From NCBI RefSeq assembly GCF_004123295.1, contig NZ_SDMK01000001.1:62001-126000 (forward strand): DNA of 64,000 nt, read 5' to 3'. Positions 1-8,475 of this stretch are shown here, piece by piece. A program made the translations under genes and the position numbers. Each line of letters begins with the position of its first letter. The first letter of the stretch is position 1. The notes beneath the pieces are model-generated. The model was not told where the DNA came from and did no database searches. It saw only the letters and a list, made by a program, of their open reading frames with translations. The stretch comes from Silvibacterium dinghuense. GTDB taxonomy: Bacteria; Acidobacteriota; Terriglobia; Terriglobales; Acidobacteriaceae.

Positions 1-574
1 AGGGCAGATGCTCGACCGTGACCGGGAAGGTACGGCCCTCGGAGTGCAGCAGCGGAGCGCCGTCGAGAAATTCGCTCAGCCCCTTAGTTTCGAGCGTCGC
101 CGACATGACCACGAGCTTCAGCTCCGGCCTGCGCTGCTGGAGCTGCCTCAGCATGGCCAGGGCAAGGTCTCCCTCGATATGCCGCTCATGGAATTCGTCC
201 AAGACCACCACATCCACGGCACGCAGCGTCGGATCGGAGAGCAGGCGCCGGGTAAGAATGCCTTCGGTCAGGAAGCGCAGCCGCGTCTTCGGCCCGCTCT
301 TTTCCTCGAACCGCACCTGGTAACCCACCGTCTCGCCGACCGGCTCCCCCATCTCGCGCGCAACCTGCCGCGCGGCCATGCGGGCGGCGATTCGCCTCGG
401 TTCGAGGACCAGCACCTCGCCGCGGGTGACAGAAAGCAGATGTGCAGGGATGCGGGTTGTTTTGCCCGCGCCGGGATGGGCCTGGACAATCAGGTTTGGA
501 TGCCGTTCCAATGAAGACACAATCGCAGGCAGGATCGCATCGACCGGCAGGGACAGAGATTTTCTTGTACTCAC
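1..574 (-). CDS. hrpB: ATP-dependent helicase HrpB, N-terminal part (cut by window edge)
   Basis: DExH-box superfamily 2 helicase of the HrpA/HrpB type; only about 191 N-terminal residues are inside the window. The reverse strand encodes motif I (HPGAGKTTRIP), the DEFHER box (motif II) and SATL (motif III), in the order and spacing of the RecA-like domain 1. The reading frame opens with GTG at 574 (GTG AGT ACA AGA), just ahead of LPVDAILP, where HrpB proteins usually begin; no ATG lies close by in frame. HrpB is thought to act on RNA, but its role in most bacteria is unclear. It is divergent from the fucose operon. Family assignment is secure; the start codon is likely but not certain. Confidence 0.9.
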   Translation of the reverse strand, partial: MSTRKSLSLPVDAILPAIVSSLERHPNLIVQAHPGAGKTTRIPAHLLSVTRGEVLVLEPRRIAARMAARQVAREMGEPVGETVGYQVRFEEKSGPKTRLRFLTEGILTRRLLSDPTLRAVDVVVLDEFHERHIEGDLALAMLRQLQQRRPELKLVVMSATLETKGLSEFLDGAPLLHSEGRTFPVTVEHLP

Positions 575-677
575 CAAACCTGATCGAACCACGCTGCCAC
601 GCCTCCGTCAATGGCGGCTCGGAAGGGCAGGCAGAGCGGCATGATGCCGTCCGCGATCGATCTTTGCAAAACGGCGA

Positions 678-710
678 GCATGTTCCACATGCAAAATGAT
701 ACGTTCGTAT
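678..710. promoter_or_regulatory. two candidate operator palindromes ahead of the fucose operon
   Basis: Between the divergent hrpB and fucose-operon starts lie GCATG-TTCCA-CATGC (678-692) and ATACG-TT-CGTAT (699-710), 6 bp apart and 29 bp before the ATG at 739. Both are perfect inverted repeats in their arms, a size typical of GntR or LacI-type sites. No regulator gene is adjacent, so the binding protein is unknown. Seen directly in the sequence; the regulatory role is inferred. Confidence 0.35.
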
Positions 711-738
711 ATGGGTTTACCTGGAAGCCCGGTAAAAG

Positions 739-1605
739 ATGCTGAAGATTGACTCCCACCATCACCTCTGGCGCTTCTCAGACGAATACGCCTGGATCAG
801 CGATGACATGGCTACGCTGCGCCGCGACTTCCTCGTAGAAGACCTGCGCGCAGAGATGCGGCAGGTGGGTATCTCCGGTGCAGTCGCCGTACAAGCCCGG
901 CAGACGCTCGAGGAGACCGCGTGGCTGCTCGAACTGGCGACGCCGGCATCGCCGGTTGCCGGCGTCGTCGGCTGGCTGCCGATCGCGGCAGAAGACTTTC
1001 CCTCTCAACTCGAGCGCTTTGCCGCGAACCCGCGTTTGCGCGGCCTCCGCCACGTGGTACAGGCAGAGCCGGACGGCTTTCTCGATGCGCCGGAATTCAA
1101 CCGCGGCATCGCATCGATCACCCATGCCGGGCTTGTCTACGACATCCTCATCTTCGCGCGCCAGCTGCCCGAAGCCATCCGCTTCGTGGATCGTCACCCG
1201 GATCAGGCTTTCGTCCTCGATCACATCGCCAAGCCCGATATCCGTGCAGGCGCCATCCAAAGCTGGACAAAAGACATCCGTGCACTGGCGCAGCGGCCGA
1301 ATGTGGCCTGCAAGCTCTCCGGCATGATCACAGAGACAGACTGGCGCTCATGGACCTCCGCCGAGCTGCAACCCTATTTCGACGTAGTGCTCGAAGCTTT
1401 TGGCCCGGACCGGCTGATGGCCGGCACCGACTGGCCCGTTCTGACGGTCGGCGCAAGCTATGCCGTGTGGTGGCAGACCCTCGAAGGCTGGATCAGCGCG
1501 CTCAGCCCAACCGAAAAGGCACAGATTCTCGGACGCACCGCGGCTCGCGTATACGGCCTCGATCTTTCTCAACTTTCTTTGTTATCGGCGACAGTCGGCG
1601 CATGA
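739..1605 (+). CDS. Amidohydrolase, probable L-fuconolactonase
   Basis: Metal-dependent hydrolase of the amidohydrolase-2 (COG3618) family, 288 residues, the usual length. The N-terminal DSHHHLW carries the HxH metal motif; HVVQ near residue 110, LDHIAKP near residue 160, and AGTDWPV near the C-terminus match the conserved His and Asp positions of lactonases acting on fuconolactone or rhamnonolactone. It would open L-fucono-1,4-lactone to L-fuconate. It is the first of four same-strand genes whose other members fit the rest of the non-phosphorylative L-fucose route, which is the main reason for the substrate call. The ribosome-binding site is weak. L-rhamnono- or galactonolactone remain alternative substrates. 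Confidence 0.8.
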   Translation: MLKIDSHHHLWRFSDEYAWISDDMATLRRDFLVEDLRAEMRQVGISGAVAVQARQTLEETAWLLELATPASPVAGVVGWLPIAAEDFPSQLERFAANPRLRGLRHVVQAEPDGFLDAPEFNRGIASITHAGLVYDILIFARQLPEAIRFVDRHPDQAFVLDHIAKPDIRAGAIQSWTKDIRALAQRPNVACKLSGMITETDWRSWTSAELQPYFDVVLEAFGPDRLMAGTDWPVLTVGASYAVWWQTLEGWISALSPTEKAQILGRTAARVYGLDLSQLSLLSATVGA

Positions 1606-1651
1606 ACTGCGGACCGTCCCTCACTATCCAAATCCCCAAGGAGATTCCAAG

Positions 1652-2500
1652 ATGAAGTTTGTCACCTATAAAGGAGCAGCCAACGGAAGCCGCGTGGGCG
1701 TTCTGTCTGAAGGTTCGGTATACGAACTGGCCGGCTTTGCAGATATGCACGCTGTCATCGCCGAGCCGGCGAAGGCGGAAGCCGCCGCCAAGGCCGCAAT
1801 CGCCGGAGGCAACGGCACCCCGGAGGCTCAGGCTCAGTTGCTGGCGCCCATCGCGCGGCCGCCGCGCATCTTCTGCATCGGCCTCAACTATGCGAGCCAC
1901 GCTTCCGAGTCGCAGATGAAGGTCCAGGCTGTCCCGACGGTGTTCATGAAGCTGGCCTCCTCGGTGACCGGTCCGGACACAGACGTCATCCTGCCTTACA
2001 ACAGCACGCAGCCCGACTACGAGGCCGAGCTGGCCGTCGTGATTGCGAAGTCCGGCTATCGCATCAAGGCCGCCGACTGGCAGGAGTACGTCTTCGGCTA
2101 CACCATCCTGAACGACGTGAGCGCCCGCGATATCCAGCTCGCCACCACGCAGTGGACGCTCGGCAAGAGCTTCCCCACCTTCACGCCGCTCGGCCCCAGC
2201 ATTGTGACCAAGGACGAGATCGCCGATCCACACGCACTCGACATCAGCCTGACGGTCGACGGCGAAACGCTGCAGAGCTCGAATACAAAGCACCTGATCT
2301 TCAAGATCCCGCAGCTGATCGAGTACATCTCCGCGCTCACGCCGCTCGAGGCAGGCGATATCATCAGCACCGGCACGCCTGAAGGCGTAGGCCTGGGCCG
2401 CACGCCGCAGCGCTGGCTGCGCGATGGCGAAGAGATGGTCGTCCGCATCGAAGGTCTCGGCGAGCTGCGCAACAAAACCCGTTCGGAGAAGCAGGCGTAA
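1652..2500 (+). CDS. Fumarylacetoacetate hydrolase family protein, probable 2,4-diketo-3-deoxy-L-fuconate hydrolase
   Basis: 282 residues with the FAH fold: RPPRIFCIGLNYASHASE opens the catalytic domain, PDYEAELAVVI supplies the metal-binding Glu pair, followed by YTILNDVSARD and GDIISTGTPEGVG. The frame stays open upstream to 1460, but ATG 1652 has a strong AAGGAG site 8 bases before it and starts the conserved MKFVTYKG. In the L-fucose pathway this family cleaves 2,4-diketo-3-deoxy-L-fuconate to pyruvate and L-lactate. The gene lies 46 bp after the lactonase and 2 bp before the dehydratase, so it is surely cotranscribed. The substrate rests on this context; the FAH family itself is broad. 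Confidence 0.85.
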   Translation: MKFVTYKGAANGSRVGVLSEGSVYELAGFADMHAVIAEPAKAEAAAKAAIAGGNGTPEAQAQLLAPIARPPRIFCIGLNYASHASESQMKVQAVPTVFMKLASSVTGPDTDVILPYNSTQPDYEAELAVVIAKSGYRIKAADWQEYVFGYTILNDVSARDIQLATTQWTLGKSFPTFTPLGPSIVTKDEIADPHALDISLTVDGETLQSSNTKHLIFKIPQLIEYISALTPLEAGDIISTGTPEGVGLGRTPQRWLRDGEEMVVRIEGLGELRNKTRSEKQA

Positions 2501-2502
2501 GC

Positions 2503-3825
2503 ATGAGCACGATTCGTATCACGGGCATTCGCACCATCGATCTCCGCTTCCCTACCTCGCGTTTCCATATCGGTTCGGACGCGGTCAACAAGGACCCCGA
2601 CTACTCGGCGGCCTACTGCATTCTCGAAACTGACAGCAATTTCGAGGGTCACGGTCTCACCTTCACGCTCGGTCGCGGCACCGACCTCTGCGTGCAGGCG
2701 GTCGAGTACCTCTCGCGCTTCGTCGTAGGCCGCACGCTCGAGTCCATACAACTTGATATGGCAAGCTTCTGCCGCGACCTCATCGGCGACACGCAATTCC
2801 GCTGGCTCGGGCCGGAAAAAGGCGTGGTGCACCTCGCCGCGGCAGCGCTGATCAACGCCGTGTGGGATCTGTGGGCCAAGGTTGAAGGCAAGCCGGTGTG
2901 GCTGCTGCTCGCCGACATGACCCCGGAGCAGATCGTCTCGCTCATCGACTTCCGCTACATCGATGATGCTCTCTCTCCGGCCGAAGCTCTCGAAATCCTC
3001 AAGCGCAATGAGCCGACGAAAGCAGACCGCGTGGCAAAACTGCGCGCGAATGGGCTGCAGGCCTACACCACCTCGGCAGGCTGGTTCGGCTTCAGCGATG
3101 AGAAGATCAAGCGTCTCTGCCAGGAGGGTCTGCGCGACGGCTGGACGCACTTCAAACTGAAGGTAGGCGGCGACGCAGCCGACGACCTGCGCCGCGGCAA
3201 GCTGGTGCGCGCCGAGATCGGCTGGGAAAATAAGCTGATGGTCGACGCCAACCAGAAGTGGGGCGTCCTCGAAGCCATCGAACGCACCACCGCGCTCAAG
3301 GAGCTCGACCCCTGGTGGATGGAAGAACCCACCAGCCCGGACGACATCCTCGGCCACGCCCGCATCCGCAAGGAGAGCGGCGTGCGCATCGCCACCGGCG
3401 AGCACTGCCACAGCAAGGTGATGTTCAAGCAACTTCTGCAGGCGGGTTCCATCGATGTCTGCCAGATCGACAGCTGCCGCGTCGCCGGCGTCAACGAGAA
3501 CCTGGCCATCATTCTGATGGCGGCCAAGTTCGGCGTGCCGGTGTGCCCGCACGCAGGCGGCGTAGGCCTCTGCGAGTATGTGCAGCATCTCTCGGCCTTC
3601 GACTACCTCTGGGCCTCGGCCACACTCGAAAACCGCGTGGTGGAGTACGTGGACCATCTCCACGAGCACTTCCTCACGCCGGTGCGCATCGAGCGCGGAC
3701 GCTATATGCTGCCGGAAGCCGCAGGCTACAGCATCGAAATCAAGCCCGAGTCGCTCGCCGAGTTTGCCTTCCCCAACGGGCAGGCATGGCTCGAAGAAGC
3801 AAAGGCAGCCGAAACCAGGGCATAA
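2503..3825 (+). CDS. L-fuconate dehydratase (enolase superfamily)
   Basis: 440 residues, as in characterised FucD enzymes. It belongs to the mandelate-racemase subgroup: the KLKVGGD segment carries the KxK general-base motif, the metal ligands sit in DANQKW, MEEPTSPDD and TGEHCHS, and CPHAGGVGLCE holds the catalytic His. The N-terminal RITGIRTIDLRFPTS and the GSDAVNKDPDYSAAY region are characteristic of L-fuconate dehydratases, which makes this the most specific member of the operon. The reaction is L-fuconate to 2-keto-3-deoxy-L-fuconate. It begins 2 bp after the FAH stop, consistent with translational coupling. Confidence 0.92.
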   Translation: MSTIRITGIRTIDLRFPTSRFHIGSDAVNKDPDYSAAYCILETDSNFEGHGLTFTLGRGTDLCVQAVEYLSRFVVGRTLESIQLDMASFCRDLIGDTQFRWLGPEKGVVHLAAAALINAVWDLWAKVEGKPVWLLLADMTPEQIVSLIDFRYIDDALSPAEALEILKRNEPTKADRVAKLRANGLQAYTTSAGWFGFSDEKIKRLCQEGLRDGWTHFKLKVGGDAADDLRRGKLVRAEIGWENKLMVDANQKWGVLEAIERTTALKELDPWWMEEPTSPDDILGHARIRKESGVRIATGEHCHSKVMFKQLLQAGSIDVCQIDSCRVAGVNENLAIILMAAKFGVPVCPHAGGVGLCEYVQHLSAFDYLWASATLENRVVEYVDHLHEHFLTPVRIERGRYMLPEAAGYSIEIKPESLAEFAFPNGQAWLEEAKAAETRA

Positions 3826-3888
3826 ACCCGAGGGTCGCTCCAAATCTGGAAGCGGCCCTCAAACACATACCGGAACACCGGAGGATTC

Positions 3889-4665
3889 ATGGCAGAGATC
3901 ACTCTCAAAGGAAAGCGGGCGCTGGTCACCGGCGCGGCAAGCGGCATCGGACGGGCCATTGCGACGAAATTCGCCGAGGCAGGCGCGGAGGTCTTCGTAC
4001 TTGACCTGAAGGCCGACGCAGCGGAGAAAGCCGCGGCAGAGATCGCAGCAGCCACAGGCAGCACCTGTCACGCGCTGGCAGCGGATGTGAGCGACGAGGC
4101 CGGCGTGGCGGCGGCCTTCGCCGCACTGCCGGGCAGCAAGCTGGATGTGCTGGTGAACAGCGCGGGCATCGCGCACGTCGGCTCGATCGAGACAACCTCG
4201 ACCGACGACTTCGACCGTCTCTACAAGGTGAATGTGCGCGGCACATTTTTCACCATGCAAGAGGCAGTGAAGCTCATGGCTGCGGCAAAATCAGGCGTGA
4301 TCCTGAACCTCGCCTCGATTGCGGCGACCTCCGGACTGAGCCAGCGTTTCGCCTACTCGATGACCAAGGGAGCAGTGCTGGCCATGACGCTCTCCGTCGC
4401 CAAGGATTGCCTGCCCCATGGCATCCGCTGCAACTGCATCTCTCCGGCACGCGTGCACACACCGTTTGTCGATGGCTTCCTGGCCAAGAACTATCCGGGC
4501 CGCGAAGCGGAGATGATGGCCACCCTCGCCGCCGCGCAGCCGATCGGCCGCATGGGCACGCCGGCCGAGATCGCCGACCTCGCGCTCTACCTCTGCTCCG
4601 ACGCAGCCAGCTTCATCACCGGCGTAGACATGCTGATCGACGGCGGCTACACCAACCTCCGGTAA
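3889..4665 (+). CDS. SDR oxidoreductase, probable 2-keto-3-deoxy-L-fuconate dehydrogenase
   Basis: Classical short-chain dehydrogenase of 258 residues. TGAASGIGRA near residue 14 is the NAD(P)-binding glycine motif; NSAG near residue 90, a Ser about residue 140 and YSMTK near residue 153 give the catalytic tetrad, and ITGVDMLIDGGY is the usual C-terminus. A GGAGG site lies 4 bases before ATG 3889. As last gene of the fucose operon it would oxidise 2-keto-3-deoxy-L-fuconate to the 2,4-diketo acid that the FAH protein then cleaves. The first pathway enzyme, L-fucose dehydrogenase, is not encoded nearby, so this SDR could instead have that role. Confidence 0.82.
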   Translation: MAEITLKGKRALVTGAASGIGRAIATKFAEAGAEVFVLDLKADAAEKAAAEIAAATGSTCHALAADVSDEAGVAAAFAALPGSKLDVLVNSAGIAHVGSIETTSTDDFDRLYKVNVRGTFFTMQEAVKLMAAAKSGVILNLASIAATSGLSQRFAYSMTKGAVLAMTLSVAKDCLPHGIRCNCISPARVHTPFVDGFLAKNYPGREAEMMATLAAAQPIGRMGTPAEIADLALYLCSDAASFITGVDMLIDGGYTNLR

Positions 4666-4683
4666 GCCTGAGCAAGCGGGTGC

Positions 4684-4709
4684 CCCACGTCTCGATCTTG
4701 AGACGTGGG
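4684..4709. repeat. Family A hairpin, copy A1
   Basis: Perfect inverted repeat CCCACGTCTC-gatctt-GAGACGTGGG, 18 bp after the SDR stop codon and preceded by GGGTGC. Arms match other family A hairpins in this window except at compensated positions. It may end the fucose operon transcript, although no T-run follows. Confidence 0.8.
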
Positions 4710-4744
4710 AGGCTCGGACCAAAACTCCACGAAGGAACGGGTGC

Positions 4745-4777
4745 CCCACCCATGACAGGCACCTGGTCATGGGTGGG
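4745..4777. repeat. Family A hairpin, copy A2 (CCCACCCATGAC type)
   Basis: Inverted repeat CCCACCCATGAC and GTCATGGGTGGG with a 9-base loop, again preceded by GGGTGC. Nearly the same arms recur at 29820-29850, where only the loop differs. The pair A1-A2 fills most of the 220 bp between the SDR and dsbD-like genes. Confidence 0.8.
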
Positions 4778-4885
4778 TCTCATGAGAGTCCAGAAGCAAG
4801 CCCCTCCCTGAAATCCCACACGGCACCACGGTTCCCACCCAACCACGTGTAACCAGAACCCCGGCTTCGCGCTCTAAAATGGTGT

Positions 4886-7054
4886 ATGCGCGGACGCCGC
4901 CTCTCTTCGATTCTGCTTGCCCTTTTCCTGCTCGTGACCGGGCGCGCCTTCGCTGCGCCGGATGCGGCTTCGGAGGCCGCGCCCAGCGCCTCTGTGCCTC
5001 ATCTCACCGTCCAGCTCGTGGTTCCACCCGCGCAGATCTATCCCGGCCAGCACTTCACCGCCGGGCTGTACTTCAAGCTCGAGCCCGGCTGGCACGTCTA
5101 CTGGATCAACGCCGGCGACTCGGGCGAGCCCCCCGAAATACATTGGGCGCTGCCGGATGGCGTGACTGCCGGCGATCTCCAGTTCCCGACGCCGAAGCGC
5201 CTGCCCCTCGGCCCGCTGATGGACTTCGGCTACGAGAACGAAGTCCTCTTCCCCATCCCGGTGACGGTGGCGCAGAGCTACAAGCCGGCCGGTCCGACGG
5301 CAACTCTCGGCGGCAAGGTGAGCTGGCTGGTCTGCCGTGAGGTGTGCATTCCCGGCAAGGCGGAGCTTGCCGTCACGCGCGCAGCCCTGGGCTCTGCGCC
5401 CTCGCAGCCGGGCCAGATTGCAGACGATGCGGCACTCCTTGCACGCTTCGCTTCGACCCTCCCCAAGCCTCTGCCCTCGGACGATCAGGCGAAGTTCGAG
5501 ACCACGCCGCAGGGTTTCAAACTCGCAGTCTCGACAGGGCAGAAGGAAAACTCGGCAGAGTTCTTCCCCTTTGACCAGACGGTGGTCTCGAACCCCGCAC
5601 CGCAGACCGTCACCCCGCGCAGAGATGGCGTCGAGCTGGCGCTGACCAAGGACGAGAACCTGACCTCGGCGCCAACGGAGCTGCATGGACTTCTCGTGCT
5701 GAGCGGCGGACGGGCTTATGAGATTCACGCCACTCCCGGCACGCTGGCTGCAGCCTCGGGGAGCCGCGCGGCGAGCAGCCTTGCCGGCATCGTGCTGCTC
5801 GCCTTCGTCGGTGGCATCATTTTGAACCTGATGCCGTGCGTCTTCCCGGTGCTCTTCATCAAGGGACTGGCTCTGGTGCAATCCTCAGGCGAGGAGCGCG
5901 GCCGGATGCGCCGCCACGGTCTCGTCTACACGCTCGGCATCCTCATTTCTTTCTGGGCAGTCGTTGCAGCACTGCTGGTCCTGCGTGGCGCCGGACACCA
6001 GCTTGGCTGGGGCTTCCAGTTCCAGTCGCCGATCTTCCTCGCGCTGATGGCCCTGCTGCTCTTCTTCCTCGGCCTCTCACTGGCCGGGCAGTTTGAGATT
6101 GGCCTCACACTGACGAGCGCGGGGGGCGGACTCGCCCAGAAGAGCGGATACGCGGGCAGCTTCTTTACCGGGGTACTCGCGGTTGTCGTCGCGACGCCCT
6201 GCTCGGCGCCATTCATGGGCGCGGCAGTGGGCTACGCGCTGGCGCAGCCACCGGTCATCACCTTTGCCGTCTTTAGTGCACTGGCGGTGGGACTGGCCGC
6301 ACCGTACCTCCTGCTGACCTTCATCCCCTCGTGGGCAAGGCTGTTACCGCGGCCGGGCGCGTGGATGGAAGTACTGAAGCAGGCCGTCTCGGTGCCGATC
6401 TTCGGCACGGTGATCTGGCTGGTGTGGGTCTTTACCCAGGTTTCCGGTGCGACCGCACTGCTCGCCTTGCTCGCCGCCTTCCTGCTGCTGGCCATCGCAG
6501 GCTGGATTCTAGGCCGTTGGCCGGCAAAGGCTCCGGCGACCATTGCAGCCATACTGGTCCTCGCGCTGGCAGTGGCTGTGCCAGTCTATGCAGCGGACAA
6601 GCTCGGTGCACCCATTTCGGCGGCAACAACCGGAACAGCAGCAAGCGCGACCAAGTGGGAGCCTTTCACGCCGCAGCTGGTGGCGCAGTACCGCGCACAG
6701 GGTAAGCCGGTCTTCGTGGACTTCACCGCCAGCTGGTGTCTGAGCTGCCAGGTGAACGAGCGGGTCGTCCTGGAGCGGGCCGATGTAGAGCAGAAGCTCG
6801 CCTCGAGCGGAGTGGCGCTGATCAAGGCCGACTGGACGCAGCACGACGACGCCATCACCCAGGCACTGGCCGCGCTGGGACGGAGCAGCATCCCCACCTA
6901 CGCCGTCTACCCCGCCGATCCGAGCCAGCCGCCGAAGGTACTGCCTGAAGTCCTGACACCGGGCATCGTCATCTCGGCCCTGGATTCCGTAGCCATGGCT
7001 AAACCGGATACGCAGAAGGCCGAGACAGCCGCTCCAGGCGAGAAGGTTTTCTAA
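4886..7054 (+). CDS. DsbD/ScsB-like protein-disulfide reductase
   Basis: 722-residue membrane protein that passes electrons from cytoplasmic thioredoxin to periplasmic thiol proteins. Order: signal peptide (about 1-24); periplasmic DsbD-alpha-like domain with the CREVC pair near residue 150; a CcdA-like membrane core from about 295 to 590 with paired cysteines in LMPCVFP (about 315) and ATPCSAPF (about 437); and a C-terminal thioredoxin domain with WCLSC near residue 618. All six cysteines expected for the relay are present. The thioredoxin-fold gene 84 bp downstream is a likely partner or target. No good Shine-Dalgarno was seen; ATG 4886 gives the best signal peptide. Confidence 0.92.
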   Translation: MRGRRLSSILLALFLLVTGRAFAAPDAASEAAPSASVPHLTVQLVVPPAQIYPGQHFTAGLYFKLEPGWHVYWINAGDSGEPPEIHWALPDGVTAGDLQFPTPKRLPLGPLMDFGYENEVLFPIPVTVAQSYKPAGPTATLGGKVSWLVCREVCIPGKAELAVTRAALGSAPSQPGQIADDAALLARFASTLPKPLPSDDQAKFETTPQGFKLAVSTGQKENSAEFFPFDQTVVSNPAPQTVTPRRDGVELALTKDENLTSAPTELHGLLVLSGGRAYEIHATPGTLAAASGSRAASSLAGIVLLAFVGGIILNLMPCVFPVLFIKGLALVQSSGEERGRMRRHGLVYTLGILISFWAVVAALLVLRGAGHQLGWGFQFQSPIFLALMALLLFFLGLSLAGQFEIGLTLTSAGGGLAQKSGYAGSFFTGVLAVVVATPCSAPFMGAAVGYALAQPPVITFAVFSALAVGLAAPYLLLTFIPSWARLLPRPGAWMEVLKQAVSVPIFGTVIWLVWVFTQVSGATALLALLAAFLLLAIAGWILGRWPAKAPATIAAILVLALAVAVPVYAADKLGAPISAATTGTAASATKWEPFTPQLVAQYRAQGKPVFVDFTASWCLSCQVNERVVLERADVEQKLASSGVALIKADWTQHDDAITQALAALGRSSIPTYAVYPADPSQPPKVLPEVLTPGIVISALDSVAMAKPDTQKAETAAPGEKVF

Positions 7055-7138
7055 AAGCAGTTTCCAGATGCGCGTCCTGCCGGGCCAGTTTTCGCGTCTA
7101 AACCGGCAGGACGATCCCATCTCTGCCAGGAGATCCCC

Positions 7139-7753
7139 ATGCGCCTGCTCTCCAGACTGTCTGTCGCCTCGCTTTCCTTCGCCATTTCCCTCTCCGCGTA
7201 CGCCGTCCGTGTCGGCGACCAGGCTCCCGCATTCACCGGCGTGGATTCCCACGGCAAGACACACTCACTCTCGGAATATCGCGGCAAATATGTGGTACTG
7301 GAATGGACGAACAACGGCTGCCCATATACGAAGAAGCATTACGAGAGCGGCAACATGCAGGCGCTTCAGAAACAGTGGACGACGAAAGGCGTCGTCTGGC
7401 TGACCGTGCTCTCGTCTGCGCAGGGCAACCAGGGTTATATGTCGCCTGCGGAAGAAAACGCCTACATGTCAAAAGTCCATGCCGATCCGACCGCCGCGCT
7501 CCTTGACCCCAGCGGCGCAATCGGCCACCTCTATGAGGCGAAGACGACGCCGGATATGTTCGTCATCGATCCGCAAGGCAAACTGATCTATGCCGGGGCC
7601 ATCGATGACCATCCGACGACCGATACCAGCGACGTCGCTGGCTCGAAGAACTACGTCTCGGCAGCGCTGACCGAATCCATGAACGGCCAGCCGGTGGCCA
7701 CCGGATACACCCGGCCCTACGGCTGCAGCGTAAAGTATGCTGGCGCAGAATAA
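7139..7753 (+). CDS. Secreted redoxin (AhpC/TSA-type thioredoxin-fold protein)
   Basis: 204 residues with a signal peptide ending about residue 21 (SLSAYA). The mature part begins VGDQAPAFTGVDSHGK, the usual opening of redoxins. The active region reads NNGCPYTKKHY: one Cys of a CxxT type rather than a thioredoxin CxxC, as in peroxiredoxin-like or thiol-transfer proteins of this group. A second Cys lies near the C-terminus (PYGCSVKY), conserved in many members. ATG 7139 is preceded by AGGAG. Location after the DsbD-like gene suggests that it is reduced in the periplasm by that protein. Exact activity is unknown. Confidence 0.85.
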   Translation: MRLLSRLSVASLSFAISLSAYAVRVGDQAPAFTGVDSHGKTHSLSEYRGKYVVLEWTNNGCPYTKKHYESGNMQALQKQWTTKGVVWLTVLSSAQGNQGYMSPAEENAYMSKVHADPTAALLDPSGAIGHLYEAKTTPDMFVIDPQGKLIYAGAIDDHPTTDTSDVAGSKNYVSAALTESMNGQPVATGYTRPYGCSVKYAGAE

Positions 7754-7780
7754 GAGCCGCAATCAATAACTACTATTAGT

Positions 7781-7795
7781 CAATAAGAATTATTG
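7781..7795. other. Short AT-rich palindrome downstream of the redoxin gene
   Basis: CAATAA-GAA-TTATTG lies in an unusually AT-rich patch (about 7758-7803) between the redoxin stop and the convergent AI-2E-like gene. It could contribute to termination, but there is no GC-rich stem. The base composition contrasts with the surrounding GC-rich sequence. Confidence 0.3.
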
Positions 7796-7881
7796 AATTT
7801 TATGCCTCACGTGACGAATGGAGTTGATAACCCCTTTTGTTTCTGCAAAGAATAGCTCCGTGTGGCTATGCCCACAGATGA

Positions 7882-8373
7882 CTACCTTGGCCCTGTTTGA
7901 GGCGGCGGCAATGGCTGAGGAGGCTTGCGGAAGGCGTAGATGATAGCCAGCAGCGGCGGTCCGAGTAGCACGCCCCAGAACGGGATGATGATGCCGAGGG
8001 CGATGGGCACGACAATCGACGCCCAGATGGGGATGCGGCTAACCCTCTTGAGCAGCAATGGCTGGAGCGCAAGCTGGTCAATGACCACGATCACCGCGTA
8101 GAGACCGAGAACCAGGCCAAGGCGGTACATGTCATGGCCGCTGAAGAGGATCATCAGCACCGGAAAGATGACCGTAATCACCCCACCGAAATTGGGGATG
8201 AAGGTCATCAGGCCGCCGATCAGCGCCCACACGGGAGCCCACGGCACCCCTAAAAGAAAAAGCCCAATCCACCAGAGCACCGCAACGCAGAGCGCTTCGA
8301 GCGTGACCGCCTTCCACCAGTTGAACAGGGCCGTTCCAGCGGTGCGAGCATGAGTGCGGAGGTCGTTTGGCAT
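7882..8373 (-). CDS. AI-2E family transporter, half-length (C-terminal half only)
   Basis: 163 residues matching the C-terminal half of AI-2E/PerM-type membrane proteins, which are normally about 330-400 residues. Several membrane segments are visible (EALCVAVLWWIGLFLLG, FGGVITVIFPVLMILF, LGLVLGLYAVIVVIDQL, IALGIIIPFWGVLLGPPLL), with the family features FIPNFGG and LQPLLLKR. Only about 50 bp separates its ATG from the gltB terminator, so the N-terminal half is missing rather than frameshifted. It may be a deletion remnant or a genuine short form. It is preceded by a GGTGAG sequence that could serve as a ribosome-binding site. Confidence 0.7.
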   Translation of the reverse strand: MPNDLRTHARTAGTALFNWWKAVTLEALCVAVLWWIGLFLLGVPWAPVWALIGGLMTFIPNFGGVITVIFPVLMILFSGHDMYRLGLVLGLYAVIVVIDQLALQPLLLKRVSRIPIWASIVVPIALGIIIPFWGVLLGPPLLAIIYAFRKPPQPLPPPQTGPR

Positions 8374-8422
8374 GGTCTGGACTCACCCATAAGATTGCTC
8401 GCAAGGCACCCAGGTTTGCCAC

Positions 8423-8455
8423 GAAAAAACGAGACCCGGCTTTAAGCCGGGTCTC
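8423..8455 (-). terminator. Rho-independent terminator of gltB
   Basis: On the minus strand a stem of about 11 bp (GAGACCCGGCT with AGCCGGGTCTC) is followed directly by six T residues, 21 bp after the gltB stop codon. This separates gltB from the AI-2E-like gene. Confidence 0.92.
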
Positions 8456-8475
8456 GCATGCTGGTATGGCGTTAG

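Noticed and set aside
571-765. 64-codon minus-strand frame ahead of hrpB, overlapping its start (GTGA)
   Set aside because: The overlap looks like coupling, but the frame runs into the start of the fucose operon, has no ribosome site and no similarity.
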